64,000 nucleotides of DNA from Vanessa cardui. Taxonomy: Eukaryota; Arthropoda; Insecta; Lepidoptera; Nymphalidae. The notes below the pieces were generated by a model, which worked only from the letters and a program-made list of their open reading frames with translations, was not told where the DNA came from and searched no databases. Below, one piece after another: positions 59,809 through 64,000 of this stretch. Location: contig NC_061140.1 in assembly GCF_905220365.1 (NCBI RefSeq), positions 2,501 through 66,500 on the forward strand, in the 5' to 3' direction. The first letter of the stretch is position 1, and every line of letters begins with the position of its first letter. The position numbers were made by a program, and so were the translations under genes.

Positions 59809-61790
59809 CTGCGCGCACGCAGTACTCCGGTCAGTACACGCAAGAGAATCACCAAACCAAAACTACACTTAAACGCGAATTGTAGGAAATTATTATTACA
59901 ATTTTAGACTTGAGTAAGCTATGTTTAGTTACGCTATTTAACATAGCTTTGGTACAGTACTCGGTCTACTGGTACCTACACGTATCATACTGAGTAACAA
60001 CTAACGGGTGACGGGGTACTTTATTTATCTCGTTGTTGGCTTATAAGCCTACAGATCTTGAATAGGATAGAGAATGACATTACTATCTCGGAGACTTTGA
60101 AACATACAGAATCACCAATATTTAAGTAAACATGATAAAAAAAAAATCTCCATTCAATAGAAAGTAAAGGTTTTACTTTTCGAATGTGTTCCTAATGAAA
60201 ACAACAGATTTTTCTGAATAAAATTAGAACTTCATGGTTGAATGAAATGGTTTTCATCATCGATTTATTTCTGTAGTGTATATATTAAGGTTTTTAATAG
60301 GAAATTTTATATTTAATTTTCTTAAATATCCTTGGGACGTTAGATAGAACACAGGGATATATTGGAAACTTTGTGTTGGGTGTTTTACTTACTTGTCGTG
60401 CTATCAAAATCATTGACATCGTTTTTTATCGCGCTTGCTTTTACGCGACGTGCATAGAGCCTACTCGAATATAGAATATTTTACATTGATTTAGATACGT
60501 CGTTGAGAATTTTACTTCGCCGCTAATATATGGGCTATTTTTACGGAGATACGGCAGTTCAGAGGTATTCTAACGGCTCCTGTTTCGAGTTCGTAACTAT
60601 TTCGTTGTCTATAGCCCAAACAAATATGCCGTTACAAATTATTAATATTATGAAAAAATTAAGAATATTACAGTAAATAGAGCAGTATGCAAAATTTAAG
60701 CATAGTTTCGAACACGAAACAATGAAATGTGGGAATGCCGGTATCGGAGGCACGCGTGGTAATATTATGCAAGTAGGTAAACAGTGTTATAGTTTATTGA
60801 GCGCGCTGCTCACACGGGCCGGCGCACGGTGGGCCACATTCCAGTTTCATACGCATATTGTACTGCTGCTACTTGCACTTGCCTAAATATCGACTGTAAT
60901 GAGCACAATATATATGAATAATGACGTAGGTGATTTTTGCTTGGAATATTATTATGGAGATTACTTAATAAATCATGATACTTTGGTATTAATGCGGCGT
61001 TTTCTTCTGTTTTGAAGTACATAAATATAAAGCTTTTATCAAATACCACAATCGTTTCAGGTTAAAAGCAGGACTAAATAGCTTAAGGAATAGTAAATTA
61101 AATATCACTTCAAGATTAATACGTCTTGTCTATGATATGACGGTAGATTTCGCGGTCCTATGATTTAGAATCTGGCCTCACGAAAAAACGATTTGAATGT
61201 CTATAAAACTCGGATATCAGGCCACTGCGCACGGAGCGCGAGGGTCGGTCGCTGGTAATATATGCGAATTGTGCGATTACACTTGCTCATCGAACAGAAA
61301 CGCCGTTCAATAGTCATCGGTGTTGCGCAACTCATTACACGAGCGGTCGCTCATTAGTCAAAATTCAAAACTATAAAATATGCTGATTCAAAAGACAGGC
61401 AAAATTCTCAGCGTTGTTGTTGTTTGCGCTCGTCATTACTACAATAAAAAATTCTCTAATGTCAAAAATAGTACTTAATTGTCTTTTATAACTTTGACAT
61501 GGCGTGTGTGTCATCGGCTGCATGACCACGCGCCACCTGAAACAGAGATCTATTCGCTCAAGAGGCTTACTTCTTCCACGTTAAATCATTAGTAATTTAA
61601 ATCGTATTTTTATTTGCTAACCAATACTACTATGGTAGTCATCTCACGCACACGAGCACGAGCGTCACTCTAAGACGTGAACTGTGAATATTTCACATTA
61701 ATATGTTTATTGCGCGGACCTGGCTGAATTCACCTACTCCACCACTTAGCAGCTTGGCTTCGTTCTACTTTGAAAATTGAGAGTGTACAT
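59809..61790. other. No gene seen; presumed tafazzin 5' intron
   Basis: AT-rich sequence without recognisable coding exons, RNA genes or ordered repeats. Confidence 0.4.
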
Positions 61791-61794
61791 AAGG

Positions 61795-62021
61795 CACACA
61801 TAACATTACACACAACATCACATACATTACTCTGATCCCAATGTATGTAGCACTTGTGTTATAGACAAGCAGAAGTAACGACGGTAGGTACCACAAACAC
61901 CCAGACCCAAGACAACATAAAAAAACTAATGAATTTTCTACATCGACTTGGCCGGGAATCGAACCCGGAGTGGCGTACCCATTAAAAACCGGTGTACACA
62001 CTCCTCGACCACGGAGGTCGT
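61795..62021 (-). mobile_element. tRNA-derived SINE, family 2, copy 2
   Basis: Colinear with copy 1 (45315-45541): GTCTGGGTGTTTGTGG, ACATTGGGATCAGAGTAATG and the head GACGACCTCCGTGGTCGAGG. It has a short deletion after box B and a shorter body. Same minus orientation. Confidence 0.8.
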
Positions 62022-64000
62022 CATATAATATAACACTAAGGTTCCATCAACTGCGTATTGCCGTCTCTCTCTGGTCGTCCCTGGACCCTGACCCTCACCG
62101 CCATATCCGAGGAACTATTTCCGTCGGCCGCCCGGAAGTACATTAAGATATTATCTGCCTCTATCAGTACTGTCATCGTATATTAGGCGGCACGAGAGCC
62201 GATCCGCAAAATTTTTAAAGCCAGTATGAAAGCTGATTGAATTAGAAATTTAAAATAATTTTATATCATTTTTATGATGTAATATTGAAGTGTCTGGAAA
62301 GATCTGTAAGTAAGAGATTATATTACGCAATAAAAGCATCGAACATTATTTATTAATTAAGTACAAAGTAAAATATAAAATAGGTCAGCGATGTTTTTAT
62401 AATGACTTCAAGTTTAAGACATCCGGCTGTCGGTGCGCTGCGGATTGTGACCTGCTGACTCGTGTGCTCGCTGCGTCACAGCACACTGCTAACTTAATTG
62501 CTACGTAATTATAAAACTTGTAATTCGACTACCGAATTCCTTTCTGCATAACTCACGTAGCCGACCTGATATATTACTCTTCGTTAATTACTAGACCGAT
62601 AGTTAATTTAATTTTCAACACTATTACTATCACGATTTTCTAAATGTTGTACATATAGGTTTGATTCATTTAATTTTTAATTTTCAATAAGTATGAGACA
62701 CGAAGATACTCAGAGATATCAACTCGTTCGCTGTTTCACGATTGTAGTGGAAGATCGGCTCATTAGATTTATCAATGTAATGACGGCGGTCATACGCGTC
62801 GCGTTGACGAAATCGTTGAAAAACGATAATCGAATGACCTATGGACTGCGGTGTTGAAATGATATCGAATGACAGGAAACTAGAATGCATTTAATACACG
62901 TGCGGGAATTATCAAACACGAGGAGACGCGTAACGCGCCCCGTAGCTCTATTCCGGAACAAGCGATTCGAAACTCACCAGTGACTTTACAAATTATAAAA
63001 TTTTGTAGGATGCATGTATCAAAATGGCATATGACTGCAAATTAGTTGTAAATAATTCACGAGAGTGTACGAAGTGAATTCTTACTAAATGGCATTTCTG
63101 CTCGCTGCTCGTTTGGAAAAGTTCATTTTGTTTGTTAATTTATTTTATTCTTTTGTTTTAGCGTCGCTATGTTTTACAAGTTATTTCCAAATAACTTGTA
63201 TTTTAAATAGGGCAGACGACGCGCTAGTTGCTCGTTTCAATCTAGTTTATTTTTTGTACACGTCTCGCATGAGTACCGACAATCATACGTAGGTACCTAC
63301 ATTACATTATTTACAAATATGATACTATAATAATCACGACACGCGAGATGACGGGCACAGCTAGATTAGCAGCTGAACACGGCGACAGAAGTCTATGAGA
63401 TCAGTTAGTGTCATAGCAACAGCACGTCGCTTAACCTCGATGTCTTTGTAACAATATAAATTGTTATCGAATACATTACGGAATACCAATTTTATTGATA
63501 AATATCATTGTATGTCTGTCCGGAGTTAACAAAGATTTGCCATCTTTTTCCTATGAAAAAATGGAACTGGTATATCTATAGCTGCGATGCATTCGACTAT
63601 ATTGAACCTATATCACGCAAAATGATGATTTGTGGTGTGACGAGATACTTCAATGTCATTAGTGATGCCGACAAGTCTTTAGTTCGAGGCTCTCCTCGGT
63701 TTATATGCAGATTGGAGAGCGGAAGTAAACGAGAACGAGTTAAGAGAGATTAGTCGAGGTCGAACGCCTATATTTCATAAGAGCTGGCGCAGCGTCAAAA
63801 TATCGGCGTAATGTGCTACGTCATAGGCGATTGTTTGAATCAAGGAAAAATTTTGTCAAAATATATTTGTAATTAGTCTTGAAAGCTTAACTAGGTCGAC
63901 CTCAGAAAATTCCGATAAGAAAACACAATTCCCGCGGCCGATTATTTCGTTACTTGAATACCTGTGCTGAGGAATTTTTTTTGGGATTTTTAGCGACTTT
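62022..64000. other. Right end of window, nothing recognised
   Basis: Moderately AT-rich DNA. The small frames at 62684-62890, 63089-63292 and 63508-63753 match no family I know and lack splice context, so they are not called. Confidence 0.4.

Overview
The window is the left end of an insect chromosome, almost certainly from a butterfly or moth. It opens with the insect telomeric repeat (CCTAA)n in the orientation expected of a left chromosome end, interrupted by a 5'-truncated SART/TRAS-type (R1-clade) retrotransposon. Metulj-like tRNA-derived SINEs and other dispersed repeats that I associate with Lepidoptera support that placement. All genes have eukaryotic exon-intron structure, so there are no operons or ribosome binding sites.

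Layout. 1-2480 is telomeric repeat, the SART-like insertion, then about 1.4 kb of a degenerate 4-bp version (TACC)n. 2480-12300 is subtelomeric DNA with two decayed non-LTR elements (4313-7452 minus, 10540-11655 plus), a SINE and one unassigned exon-like block. From about 12360 the genic part begins: basigin (minus, 13126-18500), G-protein beta-5 (minus, 20244-26246), TRIP13/PCH2 (plus, 28301-29587), TMEM209 (minus, 30209-33951), the ER metallopeptidase ERMP1 (minus, 37330 to about 46818), EDC3 (plus, 49320-52129) and the 3' two-thirds of tafazzin (minus, 57540-59808). Intergenic and intronic DNA holds SINEs, hAT-type and other inverted-repeat elements, a 2.4-kb hAT-like element containing a jockey/RTE mosaic, and an 0.8-kb minisatellite that abuts an ERMP1 splice donor.

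I assembled the gene models by hand from splice signals, reading-frame phase and family knowledge. Phases close for every internal exon listed. The 5' ends of ERMP1 and tafazzin remain open.

The genes are unrelated housekeeping or signalling functions: a monocarboxylate-transporter chaperone, RGS7-type G-protein signalling, HORMA remodelling, nuclear-envelope/NUP function, ER proteolysis, mRNA decapping and cardiolipin remodelling. They do not form a pathway. Possible shared regulation is suggested by TATCGATA (DRE-like) motifs between Gbeta5 and TRIP13 and by partial ATCGAT matches near TMEM209. I did not find a convincing new multi-gene system. The most unusual material is the telomere-derived tetranucleotide array, the ERMP1 minisatellite with 68-bp higher-order structure, the nested transposon mosaic, the DRE cluster and the start codon of TMEM209 that appears to be split by an intron.
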